A program made the translations under genes and the position numbers. A stretch of DNA of 64,000 nucleotides from an uncultured beta proteobacterium (lineage in GTDB: Bacteria; Pseudomonadota; Gammaproteobacteria; Burkholderiales; Burkholderiaceae_C), in the NCBI GenBank assembly GCA_903876735.1, contig CAIRAW010000005.1, positions 1-64,000 of the forward strand, in the 5' to 3' direction. Shown here piece by piece: positions 20,956-34,883 of the stretch. Below the pieces are notes generated by a model. That model was not told the origin of the DNA. It ran no database searches and was given only the letters and a program-made list of their open reading frames with translations. How positions within the stretch are numbered: position 1 is the first letter of the stretch; each line of letters starts with the position of its first letter.

Positions 20956-21522
20956 TCAATTCAGGTACTTGGGCGGCAGCGCTGTTGCCAGCGGATCGAG
21001 GCTCGCATTGTCGGGTGCTTCGCTGGGCTCGGCCAGTGTGAGACCCCAGTCGGTATGTTTCAGCGCCGTTTCGAGCAGGTGCATGAAGCCGTGCAGCAGC
21101 GGTGGCGCCAGAATCACTTCGCAGCGGCGGTTTGTCGTCGAGCCGGGCATATTTTCTTCAAAGGCAAGCCGCAGGGCACCACTCTCAAGCGGGGTGACAT
21201 GAACGGTCGTGACGAGTAGCGGTTCCGTGCCCATTGGGAGCACACTGGCTTCGCCCTTGAACGCGGTCTGAAAATCGGCTTGCTGCAGCGATTCCTGCTT
21301 TCTGAACTGGCTCAAGGCCCGGCTATCGGCGCCGTCGTGACTGGTTAATTGCATGGAGGCCGCATCGGTTTCAATCGATGCCCTGATCATGTGAGGAAAC
21401 AGGTTTTTGATCATCCTGCGCGTAAGCCACAGGCGGAGTTCTTCACCGGAGTGGGTGTTCAGACGGACCAGCAGTCTGTCCTGCTCCATCTGGTAACTGA
21501 CCTGCAGTTGGTGAATATCCAT
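20956..21522 (-). CDS. conserved hypothetical protein
   Basis: I do not recognise this 188-aa protein. It is soluble, without signal peptide or membrane segments. It starts MDIHQLQVSYQMEQDRLLVR and has a charged first half with RRMIKNLFPHM, a middle rich in Gln/Ser, and a C-terminal segment LLHGFMHLLETALKHTDWGL followed by an acidic/Pro tail. Codon use matches its neighbours, so it is probably real. It is convergent with moaE with zero gap and divergent from clpB, which starts 88 bp away. Confidence 0.7.
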   Translation of the reverse strand: MDIHQLQVSYQMEQDRLLVRLNTHSGEELRLWLTRRMIKNLFPHMIRASIETDAASMQLTSHDGADSRALSQFRKQESLQQADFQTAFKGEASVLPMGTEPLLVTTVHVTPLESGALRLAFEENMPGSTTNRRCEVILAPPLLHGFMHLLETALKHTDWGLTLAEPSEAPDNASLDPLATALPPKYLN

Positions 21523-21610
21523 GCGTTGATTTTAGTCAATCGGGTCTGGCTGTACAGGGCTTGAAATGGCCCGGAGCAGCCCAAGCTGTGTGCGAACCAA
21601 GGGGATTGCC

Positions 21611-24220
<2,610 letters not shown>

Positions 24221-24223
<3 letters not shown>

Positions 24224-24724
24224 TACAGGCCGGGTCTCGCCCCGGCGGGCGACTCACTTTCTCTTGCTTCGCCAAGAGAAAGTAAGCAAAGAGAAGGCGA
24301 GCCGACGTCAGGGCCGCTGCGCGGTTCCTTACGCTGCTCGCACCAGGTGGGGTCTGGCTAAACTCGCTTCGCTCGGACAACGCCAGCCCTGATCCACCTG
24401 TCGCTGCGCTGCTCAGCCCTGCCTCAACGGCGGGGAAATCCAATACCTCAACAGCTCTGGCTGGCCAACATGGTCACTCATCACACCGGTTGTTCTGGCT
24501 GTTCCTCGCCGTTATGAGGAGGCGAGTAGCGCAGAGGCGGGCGGATCAGGGGCGCAGATGTTTGAGCCCGTAGGGCGAGTTTCTGCGCACCCCGCCCGAA
24601 TCGAGCAACGCAGCGTACCGGCGCAGCCGGGCGACGAATCCGGCTCGCCTTTCTTTTGGGTACTTATCTTTGGCGAAGCAAAGAAAAGTACCTCGCCCGC
24701 CGGGGCGAGACCCGGCTTGTATCG
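24221..24724. repeat. ~504-bp long palindromic intergenic element (MITE-like)
   Basis: The gap between clpB and gcvP (535 bp) is filled by one element. Its outer 83-bp arms (24221-24303 and 24642-24724) are imperfect inverted copies, sharing a GC-rich end (ccggcgggcga) and a purine-rich GCCAAGAGAAAGTAAGC block. A second inverted pair lies inside (24387-24414 and 24524-24551, 23 of 28 bases matching). The segments between the outer and inner arms also resemble each other in inverted order. Only about 110 bp in the centre is unpaired. No credible ORF lies inside. It looks like a mobile or non-autonomous repeat rather than a gene. Confidence 0.8.
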
Positions 24725-24758
24725 AGATGGTGAAGGAGGTGTGGAAGTGCCTTGAATC

Positions 24759-27638
<2,880 letters not shown>

Positions 27639-27680
27639 GGAAGTGACCTAAGAATTGGGGGATGTAAGGCGGGTTCAATT

Positions 27681-27763
27681 TCGTCATTGCGAGCGAAGCG
27701 TGGCAATCCATGACCCCAGACTTCCTGGATTGCCATGTCGCTACGCTCCTCGCCATGACGAGA
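27681..27763. repeat. imperfect palindromic repeat between gcvH and gcvP
   Basis: Two arms of about 30-34 bp (starting tcgtcattgcgagcgaagcg and ending cgctcctcgccatgacga) are inverted copies with a short centre. This is the widespread proteobacterial intergenic palindrome type with CGTCATTGCGAG ends. In the transcript it would form a long hairpin between gcvH and gcvP. Confidence 0.75.
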
Positions 27764-27770
27764 AGTGCAA

Positions 27771-28142
27771 TCAGGCGTTGGCGGAATAGCTGGTGTAGCT
27801 GGTCTCGTCCATCAGGGCGTCGAGTTCAGCCGGGTTGCTGAGCTTGACCTTGAAGAACCAGCCGGCGCCCAGCGGATCCGAATTGGCCAGCGAGGGGTCG
27901 GCGCGCAGGGCTTCGTTGACTTCCGTGATCTCGCCACTGACGGGCATGTAGACGTCGGCTGCGGCCTTGACCGATTCAACGACGCCGGCGATGTCTTTCG
28001 CCGCCAGGGTTGCGCCGACTTCTGGCAGATCGACAAACACCACATCGCCCAGCGCATCCTGTGCGTGGTGCGTGATGCCGACGGTGGCTGTGCCGCCTTC
28101 GACGTTGAGCCATTCGTGGTCCGGTGTGTATTTGATGCTCAT
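27771..28142 (-). CDS. gcvH: glycine cleavage system H protein
   Basis: The 123-aa lipoyl carrier starts [17 protein letters not shown]. The lipoylation site is Lys59 in [19 protein letters not shown]. It shuttles the aminomethyl group between GcvP and GcvT. GGAG stands 7 bp before the ATG; the frame is open upstream but that part is gcvT shadow. It follows gcvT by 38 bp. Confidence 0.97.
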   Translation of the reverse strand: MSIKYTPDHEWLNVEGGTATVGITHHAQDALGDVVFVDLPEVGATLAAKDIAGVVESVKAAADVYMPVSGEITEVNEALRADPSLANSDPLGAGWFFKVKLSNPAELDALMDETSYTSYSANA

Positions 28143-28180
28143 GGTTTTCTCCAAAATTAAAAGGTTTGAAACTAAAAAAA

Positions 28181-29326
28181 TCAGCCGCGGAAGTAGCGCG
28201 TCGGCACGAAGGGCATGGCGACCACTTCCATCGGTACCGGCTTGCCGCGCACGATGGCGTTGATGCGGGTGCCCAGCGCAGCAAAGGCCGGCGGTACATA
28301 GCCCATGGCAACCGGCTTGTCGATGGTGGGCCCGAGCAGGCCGCTGGTGACCTCGCCGATGCGCTGGCCCGACAGATCCTGCAACTCGGTGTGCTCGCGC
28401 ACCGGAACGCGCTCCAGCGCGATCAGGCCGACTCGCTTGCGTGGCAGGGCCGTCGCACCGGAGGCCAGTTGCGCCAGAATTTTCGCGGCACCGGGGAAGC
28501 CGCCAGCGCGTGCGCCGTCGGGGCGCCGCACTTTTTGCATGGCCCAGCCCAGCGCAGCCTCGACCGGTGTCGTGCTGTTGTCGATGTCGTTGCCGTACAG
28601 CGGCAGACCGGCTTCCAGGCGCAGCGAATTGCGCGCGCCCAGGCCGATCGGTTTGACTTCGGCTTGCGCCAGCAGGCATTTGGCCAGTGCCTCGGCTTGT
28701 GCTTCATGCACCGAGATTTCGAAGCCGTCTTCGCCGGTGTAACCGCTGCGTGTCAGAAAGACCTCAATGGCTTGCGCGCCGGTTTGCACGGTGAAGTTGC
28801 CGCCGGTCATGAAGACCAGTTTTTCCACACCAGGTGCCAGGCGAGAGAGGGCGTTCACCGCCTGCGGCCCCTGCAGTGCCAGCAGGGCGCGTTCCGGCAT
28901 CGGAATCACCTGGCAGCGCGTTCCGATCTTGGACTGGATGTGCGCGATGTCGCCGACCTTGCAGGCACCGTTGACGATCACAAAGATGTCGGCTTCACGT
29001 TTGAAGAACATCAGGTCGTCGATGATGCCACCTTCGTCATTGAGCAGCAGGCCGTAGCGTTGCTTGCCCACCGGCAGGTCGATCACATCGACCGGGATCA
29101 GACTCTCAAAGGCCGCAGCGGCATCGGGTCCGACCAGGCGCAACTGGCCCATGTGCGAGACGTCGAACAGGCCGGCGGCGCTGCGTGTGTGGAGGTGTTC
29201 GGCCATCAGACCGGCCGGGTATTGCACCGGCATCGAGTAGCCGGCAAAGGGAACCATGCGCGCACCAAGTGCGATGTGCAGGTCGTTGAGCGGTGTTAGC
29301 AAAAGACTGTCAGGCGGCGTGGCCAT
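28181..29326 (-). CDS. gcvT: aminomethyltransferase, glycine cleavage T protein
   Basis: The 381-aa protein transfers the methylene carbon to tetrahydrofolate, releasing ammonia. It opens [32 protein letters not shown] and contains [10 protein letters not shown] and [12 protein letters not shown], all typical. It is the first gene of the operon. The start at 29326 has TTGGAG upstream, and a tandem glycine riboswitch occupies the leader. An open frame extends into the riboswitch but is not coding. Confidence 0.97.
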   Translation of the reverse strand: MATPPDSLLLTPLNDLHIALGARMVPFAGYSMPVQYPAGLMAEHLHTRSAAGLFDVSHMGQLRLVGPDAAAAFESLIPVDVIDLPVGKQRYGLLLNDEGGIIDDLMFFKREADIFVIVNGACKVGDIAHIQSKIGTRCQVIPMPERALLALQGPQAVNALSRLAPGVEKLVFMTGGNFTVQTGAQAIEVFLTRSGYTGEDGFEISVHEAQAEALAKCLLAQAEVKPIGLGARNSLRLEAGLPLYGNDIDNSTTPVEAALGWAMQKVRRPDGARAGGFPGAAKILAQLASGATALPRKRVGLIALERVPVREHTELQDLSGQRIGEVTSGLLGPTIDKPVAMGYVPPAFAALGTRINAIVRGKPVPMEVVAMPFVPTRYFRG

Positions 29327-29357
29327 GGGCAAACTCCAACAAGGGGCAAGTCGATAT

Positions 29358-29375
29358 CCATGGCTGAAGCCATGG
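29358..29375 (-). promoter_or_regulatory. hairpin between glycine riboswitch and gcvT start
   Basis: A perfect 7-bp stem CCATGGC/GCCATGG with a 4-nt loop lies directly after the second aptamer and about 30 bases before the gcvT start. It may belong to the expression platform that exposes or hides the ribosome binding site. The role is inferred. Confidence 0.4.
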
Positions 29376-29382
29376 GCTGCCC

Positions 29383-29598
29383 CCGCTGTCCGCTTTACCT
29401 GAGAGATTCGCCTGGCGATGCAGGGTTGCTCCTTCGGTGGACTGCAATCAAATGCAGTCTCTCTCCAGTGGGGAAACGCCTGGCGCTGTGGCAAGCCGTC
29501 AGGGTCTGTCAGTCCTTTTGCCTGAGCGTTCAAACCGCTGCAATCAGCCGTTCTGCGCCTTCGGCGGCCTCCTCAAGGGAAGGCTCTCTCCTGAACGC
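29383..29598 (-). promoter_or_regulatory. tandem glycine riboswitch (gcvT leader)
   Basis: Two glycine aptamers follow each other on the minus strand. The first (about 29598-29505) shows TTCAGGAGAGAGCC, CCGCCGAAGGCGC and GCTCAGGCAAAAGGACTGACAGA. The second (about 29476-29383) shows CCACTGGAGAGAG, CACCGAAGGAGCAA and TCTCTCAGGTAAAGCGGACAG. A linker of roughly 30 nt joins them. These are the conserved cores of the class that activates glycine cleavage genes when glycine is high, and it sits directly before gcvT. Confidence 0.95.
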
Positions 29599-29608
29599 AC
29601 CGATTCTA

Positions 29609-29629
29609 CCCGCACGCCTTTCGTGCGGG
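29609..29629 (-). other. hairpin after etfQO, possible weak terminator
   Basis: An 8-bp perfect stem CCCGCACG/CGTGCGGG lies just past the etfQO stop and before the glycine riboswitch. No T-run follows on the minus strand, so termination would be inefficient, or the stem may simply protect the etfQO message end. Confidence 0.4.
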
Positions 29630-29631
29630 CC

Positions 29632-31326
29632 TTACATCCCGGCGTAATTGGGTCCGCCGCCGCCTTCAGGGGTGACCCAGACGATGTTTTGCGTCGGGTC
29701 CTTGATGTCGCAGGTCTTGCAGTGCACGCAGTTGGCGGCGTTGATCTGCAGGCGGTCCTGGTTGTCGGCGTCCTTGATGAACTCGTAGACGCCGGCTGGG
29801 CAGTAGCGCTCTTCCGGTCCCGCGTACTTCGCCAGATTGACAGCCACTGCGACGTTCGCGTCTTTCAGTGTCAGGTGCGCCGGCTGGTTCTCTTCGTGAT
29901 TGGCGCTGCTGATGAAGACGCTGGAGAGGCGGTCAAAGGTCAGCTTGCCATCGGGCTTTGGGTACTCGATTGGCTGGCACTCAGCGGCCGGCTTCAGGTA
30001 GGCGTGGTCGGGTTTGTCACGGTGAATCGTCCAGGGCATGTTGCCGCCCAGGCCGAACTGCTCGAAACCGTTCATCACGGTGCCGATGCGCAGTCCGTAC
30101 TTGAACCAGGCCTTGAAGTTGCGCGACTTGTTGAGCTCGGTGTAAACCCAGCTTTTCTCGAACGCTTCAGGGTAGGCGCTCAGTTCATCCTGCGCGCGGC
30201 CGGCCGTGACGGCGTCGTAAGCGGCCTCGGCCGCCAGCATGCCGGTCTTGATCGCGGTGTGCGTGCCCTTGATACGGCTGACGTTGAGGAAGCCGGCTTC
30301 GCAGCCGATCAGCGCGCCGCCCGGGAACACGGTCTTGGGCAGGGCGATCAGGCCACCGGCCGTGATGGCGCGTGCGCCATAGGCCAGGCGCTTGGCGGGT
30401 TTCAGCCCCTTGTCCTCGCCTTCAAGGTAGTAGCGGATGTTCGGATGCGTCTTCCAGCGCTGGAATTCCTCAAACGGGCTCAGGTACGGGTTGCTGTAGT
30501 TCAGGCCGGTGATAAAACCCAGTGCGATCTTGTTGTCTTCCATGTGGTACAGGAAAGAGCCGCCATAGGTGCTGTTGTCCATCGGCCAGCCGGCGGTGTG
30601 CACCACCAGTCCGGGTTCGTGGCGTGCCGGGTCGACTTCCCACAGTTCCTTGATGCCGATGCCGTAGCTTTGCGGGTCGCAGCCCTCGTCGAGCTTGTAC
30701 TTGGCAATTAGCTGGCGCCCGAGGTGGCCGCGCGAACCTTCGGCAAAGATGGTGTACTTGGCCAGCAGTTCCATGCCGATCTGGAAGGCCTCGCCCGGTT
30801 CGCCTTCCTTGTTCACGCCCATGTTGCCGGTGGCAACACCTTTGACGGCGCCGCTTTCGTTGAAGAGCACTTCGGCGGCCGGGAAGCCGGGGAAGATCTC
30901 CACGCCAAGGCTTTCGGCCTGGTTTGCCAGCCAGCGCGTTAGCGCGCCCAGGCTGATGATGTAGTTGCCGTGGTTCTGGCTGCACTTGGGCAGCATGAAG
31001 TTGGGCGTGCGATAGGCGCTGGTTTCACTCAGAAACATCATGGCCTCATCCGTGACCGGCTGATTGAGCGGTGCGCCCATGGCTTTCCAGTCGGGGAATA
31101 GTTCGTTCAGTGCAATCGGGTCGAGCACCGCGCCTGACAGGATGTGGGCGCCGGGCTCAGAACCCTTTTCCAGCACGACAACGGAAACATCCGTGCCTTT
31201 TTCAGCGGCCAGTTGCTTGAGCCGGATCGCCGTGGACAGGCCGGCGGGACCGCCGCCAACGACGACAACGTCGTACTCCATTGCTTCTCGGGGGCCGAAC
31301 TGGGTCAGAATTTCCTCGTTTGTCAT
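29632..31326 (-). CDS. electron transfer flavoprotein-ubiquinone oxidoreductase
   Basis: The 564-aa protein passes electrons from ETF (fatty-acid and amino-acid dehydrogenases) to ubiquinone at the membrane. The N-terminal FAD motif is YDVVVVGGGPAGLSTAIRLK. The C-terminal 4Fe-4S region is ANCVHCKTCDIKDPTQNI. Length matches the family. The true start is ATG 31326; the longer open frame upstream is not conserved. The divergent SDR gene is 135 bp away. ETF itself is not in the window. Confidence 0.96.
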   Translation of the reverse strand: MTNEEILTQFGPREAMEYDVVVVGGGPAGLSTAIRLKQLAAEKGTDVSVVVLEKGSEPGAHILSGAVLDPIALNELFPDWKAMGAPLNQPVTDEAMMFLSETSAYRTPNFMLPKCSQNHGNYIISLGALTRWLANQAESLGVEIFPGFPAAEVLFNESGAVKGVATGNMGVNKEGEPGEAFQIGMELLAKYTIFAEGSRGHLGRQLIAKYKLDEGCDPQSYGIGIKELWEVDPARHEPGLVVHTAGWPMDNSTYGGSFLYHMEDNKIALGFITGLNYSNPYLSPFEEFQRWKTHPNIRYYLEGEDKGLKPAKRLAYGARAITAGGLIALPKTVFPGGALIGCEAGFLNVSRIKGTHTAIKTGMLAAEAAYDAVTAGRAQDELSAYPEAFEKSWVYTELNKSRNFKAWFKYGLRIGTVMNGFEQFGLGGNMPWTIHRDKPDHAYLKPAAECQPIEYPKPDGKLTFDRLSSVFISSANHEENQPAHLTLKDANVAVAVNLAKYAGPEERYCPAGVYEFIKDADNQDRLQINAANCVHCKTCDIKDPTQNIVWVTPEGGGGPNYAGM

Positions 31327-31414
31327 GGGTGTTCTCGCTTGATAATGGGAGCCTGGTTCCGAAGGGGACCGCGACCGGGGATTGTCGAACGCGTGACTTA
31401 TTTTAGGCGTTGAA

Positions 31415-31443
31415 TTGACATAATCGAACGGTCGTACTTTCAA
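31415..31443 (+). promoter_or_regulatory. candidate promoter with embedded TetR-like operator
   Basis: TTGACA (31415-31420), a 17-bp spacer, and TTTCAA fit a weak sigma-70 promoter for the SDR gene. The spacer contains CGAACGGTCG (31425-31434), palindromic at 8 of 10 positions, and a related TCGAACG half-site lies at about 31385. TetR-family repressors of acyl-CoA pathways often bind sites of this kind. No regulator gene is adjacent, so this is an inference. Confidence 0.3.
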
Positions 31444-31461
31444 TTCATGGAGACTTTCGCA

Positions 31462-32244
31462 ATGGCTTACAGCATTGATCTTTCCGGCCGGGTGGCTTTC
31501 GTCACCGGCGCGTCCAGTGGTTTGGGTGCCCAGTTCGCCAGGACGCTTTCCAGAGCGGGTGCTGCTGTTGTGCTGGCGAGTCGACGCATCGAGCGACTCA
31601 AGGATTTGCGCGCCGAGATCGACGGTGAGGGCGGTGACGCCCATGTCATCGAACTCGATGTGACCGACATCGATTCCATCAAGTCAGCCGTCGCGCATGC
31701 GGAGACCGAAGTCGGCTCGATCGACATCCTGGTCAATAACTCGGGTGTCAGCACCACGCAGCGCCTGCAGGATGTGGCGGAGGAAGATTACGACTTCATG
31801 TTCAACACCAACGTCAAGGGTGCCTTTTTTGTGGCGCAGGAAGTGGCCAAGCGCATGCTGGCCCGCGCCCAAGGGTCGGCGCCCGGCTCCTACACTGGCG
31901 GGCGCATTGTCAACATTGCCTCCACCGGGGGCCTGCGCGTGCTGCCGCAGATCGGCGTCTATTGCATGAGCAAAGCCGCCGTGGTGCACATGACCAAGGC
32001 GATGGCAGTGGAGTGGGGACGTTTTGGCATCAACGTCAACGCCATTTGTCCCGGCTACATCGATACCGAAATCAACCACCACCATTGGCAGACCGAACAG
32101 GGCCGCAAGCTGGTGCAGATGCTGCCGCGTCGGCGCCTGGGGCAGGCCGCCGATCTCGATGCACTGCTGGTGATGCTGTGTTCCGACGAGAGTCGTTTTA
32201 TCAACGGGGCCGTGGTTTCAGCGGACGATGGTTTTGGCATCTGA
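31462..32244 (+). CDS. SDR family NAD(P)-dependent oxidoreductase
   Basis: The 260-aa short-chain dehydrogenase has the cofactor motif VTGASSGLGAQFARTL, the NNSG block, and the catalytic Tyr/Lys in YCMSKAAVVHM. The end FINGAVVSADDGFGI is typical of the classical SDR group. The substrate cannot be told. ATG 31462 is chosen for its upstream GGAG; an ATG five codons earlier lacks a ribosome site. The UbiC-like gene begins 12 bp after the stop. Confidence 0.9.
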   Translation: MAYSIDLSGRVAFVTGASSGLGAQFARTLSRAGAAVVLASRRIERLKDLRAEIDGEGGDAHVIELDVTDIDSIKSAVAHAETEVGSIDILVNNSGVSTTQRLQDVAEEDYDFMFNTNVKGAFFVAQEVAKRMLARAQGSAPGSYTGGRIVNIASTGGLRVLPQIGVYCMSKAAVVHMTKAMAVEWGRFGINVNAICPGYIDTEINHHHWQTEQGRKLVQMLPRRRLGQAADLDALLVMLCSDESRFINGAVVSADDGFGI

Positions 32245-32256
32245 CAGGTCCAGCCG

Positions 32257-32817
32257 ATGAGCCCGTGGGGGCAGGGTGGCCGCTATCGCGGTCAGGAGCG
32301 GCGCTGGCTTGCGGCCCCTGGGTCGCTGAGCGCGCGACTGGCCGCGGCCGGTTCTGCTTTCAGCGTTCAGGTGCTCAACCAGGGCCGGCAAGAGCTGTAC
32401 CGCGATGAGGCCCATGCGCTGGGCTTGACTGGCAGCGCGTCCGCTTATGTGCGTGAGGTGATCTTGCGCGTCGACGGCAATGCTGTGGTATTTGCCCGCA
32501 GCGTCACGCGACAACCGCACTCCCTGGGGCCCTGGCGTTCCCTGCGCGGCCTGGGCACACGACCACTGGCCGACGTCCTGTTCCGGCGCGCCGGCATTGC
32601 CCGTGGACCCCTGCAATTCAGGCAGATCACGCCGGTCGGCGTCATGCGCCGGCACGTGGGTCGGACCTGGCAGCAGGCCACCGGCGCAGCACCGCTGATC
32701 CGTGCCATGCCGGCACGGCGTTCGGTGTTCAGTCGCGGCGGCGCCCCCTTGCTGGTGATGGAAGTGTTTGCGGCGCTGCAAGAGCCCTGGTGCTGGCCGA
32801 CCGGTCGCCGCTCATGA
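32257..32817 (+). CDS. chorismate-pyruvate lyase family protein (UbiC-like)
   Basis: The 186-aa protein has the UbiC pattern: AYVREVILRVDGNAVVFARSVT, then LGTRPLADVLFRR and a C-terminal RRSVFSRGGAPLLVMEVF. UbiC converts chorismate to 4-hydroxybenzoate and pyruvate for ubiquinone synthesis. The Arg in VREV and the Arg in ARSV match family binding residues. No ubiA lies beside it, so function rests on sequence alone. It follows the SDR gene by 12 bp. Confidence 0.82.
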   Translation: MSPWGQGGRYRGQERRWLAAPGSLSARLAAAGSAFSVQVLNQGRQELYRDEAHALGLTGSASAYVREVILRVDGNAVVFARSVTRQPHSLGPWRSLRGLGTRPLADVLFRRAGIARGPLQFRQITPVGVMRRHVGRTWQQATGAAPLIRAMPARRSVFSRGGAPLLVMEVFAALQEPWCWPTGRRS

Positions 32818-32842
32818 TCCGCTTTTACCTTGAAGAGACAAC

Positions 32843-33262
32843 ATGAAATTCGAAATTCCGCAGCAGAAGAAACTGGTGCACGAGATGATCATCCCGATCC
32901 GTTGGGGCGACATGGATGCGATGAAGCATCTCAACAACGGAAGTTATTTCCGGTACTTGGAGACCTGCCGCATTGACTGGATGTACTCGACCGGTTGCAC
33001 ACCGGACGCCGGCGGCGAAGGCATGGTGATCGTCAACGCTTTCTGCAATTTCTACAAGCAGTTGGAATACCCGGGCGATGTGCTGATGAAGATGTACGTC
33101 AGTGATCCGGGCCGCACAACCTTCGAGAGCTGGGGCACGATGGAGCGCGCCGAAGCCCCTGGCGTCATCCACGCCGCTGGTGGTGCCACCATCATCTGGG
33201 TTGATTTTCCCAAGCAGAAATCGAAGGCGCTACCGGACTGGCTGCGCCAGTTGGTGAGCTGA
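32843..33262 (+). CDS. acyl-CoA thioesterase (4-hydroxybenzoyl-CoA thioesterase-like hotdog fold)
   Basis: The 139-aa protein has the hotdog signature IRWGDMDAMKHLNNGSYFRYLETCR with the catalytic Asp in the GDMDAM turn, and ends in an AGGATIIWVDFPKQK strand. It should hydrolyse acyl-CoA esters; the substrate is unknown. It lies 25 bp after the UbiC-like gene and is probably co-transcribed. Confidence 0.85.
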   Translation: MKFEIPQQKKLVHEMIIPIRWGDMDAMKHLNNGSYFRYLETCRIDWMYSTGCTPDAGGEGMVIVNAFCNFYKQLEYPGDVLMKMYVSDPGRTTFESWGTMERAEAPGVIHAAGGATIIWVDFPKQKSKALPDWLRQLVS

Positions 33263-33263
33263 T

Positions 33264-33836
33264 CTATTTGGCCTTCGGCATGCGCCCCATCAGGTAGAAC
33301 TCCGGATTGGGCAGCATGTTGCTGAAAGACGCCATGCGGTTGGACAGGCCAAAAAACGCCGTGATGGCGGCAATGTCCCAGGCGTCTTCGTCACTGAAGC
33401 CATGCGCTTGCAGGGCGGCAAAGTCGTATTCGCCGATCTCGTCGGATTTGAGGCAGACCTTGAGTGCGAAGTCGAGCATGGCGCGCTGACGCGGCGTGAT
33501 GTCGGCCTTGCGGTAATTCACCGCCACCTGGTCGGCCACCAGCGGTTTTTTCTCGTGGATGCGTAGGATGGCGCCGTGCGCGATCACGCAGTACAGGCAT
33601 TTGTTGGCAGCGCTGGTGGTGGTGACGATCATCTCGCGGTCACCCTTTGTCAGGCCCGAATCTTCTTTGAGCATCAGGGCGTCGTGGTAGGCGAAGAAGG
33701 CGCGCCACTCGGCCGGGCGGCGTGCCAGTGCCAGAAAGACATTGGGAACAAAGCCGGCTTTCTCCTGCACTTCCAGAATCTTGGTGCGGATGTCCTCGGG
33801 CAGGTCTTTGAGTTCGGGAAGTGGGTAGCGTGCCAT
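33264..33836 (-). CDS. peroxidase-related carboxymuconolactone decarboxylase family protein
   Basis: The 190-aa protein belongs to the AhpD-like/CMD superfamily. The motif NKCLYCVIAHG holds the redox Cys pair and His typical of AhpD-like peroxidase-related enzymes. A later segment DEDAWDIAAITAFFGLSNRMASF is also conserved in that group. The start at 33836 has GGAG upstream. It is convergent with the thioesterase gene (1 bp gap) and divergent from the next gene. Confidence 0.88.
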   Translation of the reverse strand: MARYPLPELKDLPEDIRTKILEVQEKAGFVPNVFLALARRPAEWRAFFAYHDALMLKEDSGLTKGDREMIVTTTSAANKCLYCVIAHGAILRIHEKKPLVADQVAVNYRKADITPRQRAMLDFALKVCLKSDEIGEYDFAALQAHGFSDEDAWDIAAITAFFGLSNRMASFSNMLPNPEFYLMGRMPKAK

Positions 33837-33901
33837 GGTGTCTCCAGGTTGTTCGTATTTGCCATTATGCTGCGCCATTCTGAAGGCGCTATTGCGCGAA
33901 A

Positions 33902-34288
33902 ATGCACAACATGAACTCACAATTTGACAAAGGCCTGGCCCGGCGTAAACAGGTCATGGGAGAAGATTTTGTGGCCAACGCCTTCGGCAAGGCCACTGAC
34001 TTCACGCTGCCGATGCAGCACTACATCACGAAAAACGCCTGGGGTGATGTCTGGCAGCGCGAGGGGCTGGACCTCAAGACGCGCAGTCTGATCACCGTGG
34101 CGATGCTGATCGCGCTGGGCAAACAGCATGAGCTCAAGGGTCATGTGCGCGGCGCGCTCAACAATGGCGCCAGCATCGCCGAAATACAGGAAGTGCTGCT
34201 GCACGCCAGCATTTACTGTGGCGTGCCGGCAGCGGTCGAGGCCTATCGCTCAGCCGCTGAAGTCGTTGATGGCCCCGGCAAAGCCTGA
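33902..34288 (+). CDS. carboxymuconolactone decarboxylase family protein
   Basis: The 128-aa protein resembles PcaC: GLARRKQVMGEDFV, WGDVWQREGLDLKTRSLITVAMLIALGKQ, HELKGHVRGALNNGAS and EIQEVLLHASIYCGVPAAVEA. It may decarboxylate 4-carboxymuconolactone, but no other pca gene is near. An ATG at 33911 would remove three residues. Its stop overlaps the next start by one base. Confidence 0.87.
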   Translation: MHNMNSQFDKGLARRKQVMGEDFVANAFGKATDFTLPMQHYITKNAWGDVWQREGLDLKTRSLITVAMLIALGKQHELKGHVRGALNNGASIAEIQEVLLHASIYCGVPAAVEAYRSAAEVVDGPGKA

Positions 34289-34863
34289 TGGAAGCACTCT
34301 TCATATCCACTGGCGTCGTGGCACTGGCCGAGATCGGCGACAAAACCCAGTTGCTCGCCTTCATCCTGGCCGCACGCTTCAAGAAACCAGTTCCCATCAT
34401 CGCCGGCATCCTGTGTGCGACGCTGGTTAACCATGGTCTGGCCGGTGCGCTGGGCGCCTGGATTACCTCGGTGGTCAGCCCGGAGGTCATGCGCTGGGTA
34501 CTGGGTCTGTCCTTTATCGCCATGGCGGCCTGGACCCTGATCCCGGACAAGATCGAGGAAGAGGAAACCCAGGTGGCCAAGCATCTGGGCGTGTTTGGCG
34601 CCACGCTGATCACCTTCTTTCTGGCCGAAATGGGTGACAAGACCCAGATCGCCACCGTGGCGCTGGCAGCGCATTACGGCGCGCCCGTGCTGGTGGTGAT
34701 CGGAACCACCCTGGGCATGCTGGTGGCCGACGTGCCGGCAGTATTCGTCGGCAACCGCTTCGCCGCCAGGATCCCCATGAAACTGGTGCACTCCATCGCT
34801 GCCGGCATTTTTGCCTTGATGGGGGTGCTGACGCTGTTCAAGGTGGAGAAACTCTTTCAATAG
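34288..34863 (+). CDS. TMEM165/GDT1 family (UPF0016) cation transporter
   Basis: The 191-aa membrane protein has about six hydrophobic segments and two copies of the family motif: AEIGDKTQLLAFILAARFKKP near residue 12 and AEMGDKTQIATVALAAHYG near 112. The family exports Mn2+ or exchanges Ca2+/H+. It is translationally coupled to the upstream gene (TGATG). A palindromic repeat follows its stop. Confidence 0.92.
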   Translation: MEALFISTGVVALAEIGDKTQLLAFILAARFKKPVPIIAGILCATLVNHGLAGALGAWITSVVSPEVMRWVLGLSFIAMAAWTLIPDKIEEEETQVAKHLGVFGATLITFFLAEMGDKTQIATVALAAHYGAPVLVVIGTTLGMLVADVPAVFVGNRFAARIPMKLVHSIAAGIFALMGVLTLFKVEKLFQ

Positions 34864-34883
34864 AACTGAACGCGGCACCACCC

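Noticed and set aside
24304-24641. Group II intron, retron or CRISPR in the clpB-gcvP gap
   Set aside because: There is no reverse transcriptase, no spaced direct repeat and no intron core; the structure is a single long inverted repeat.
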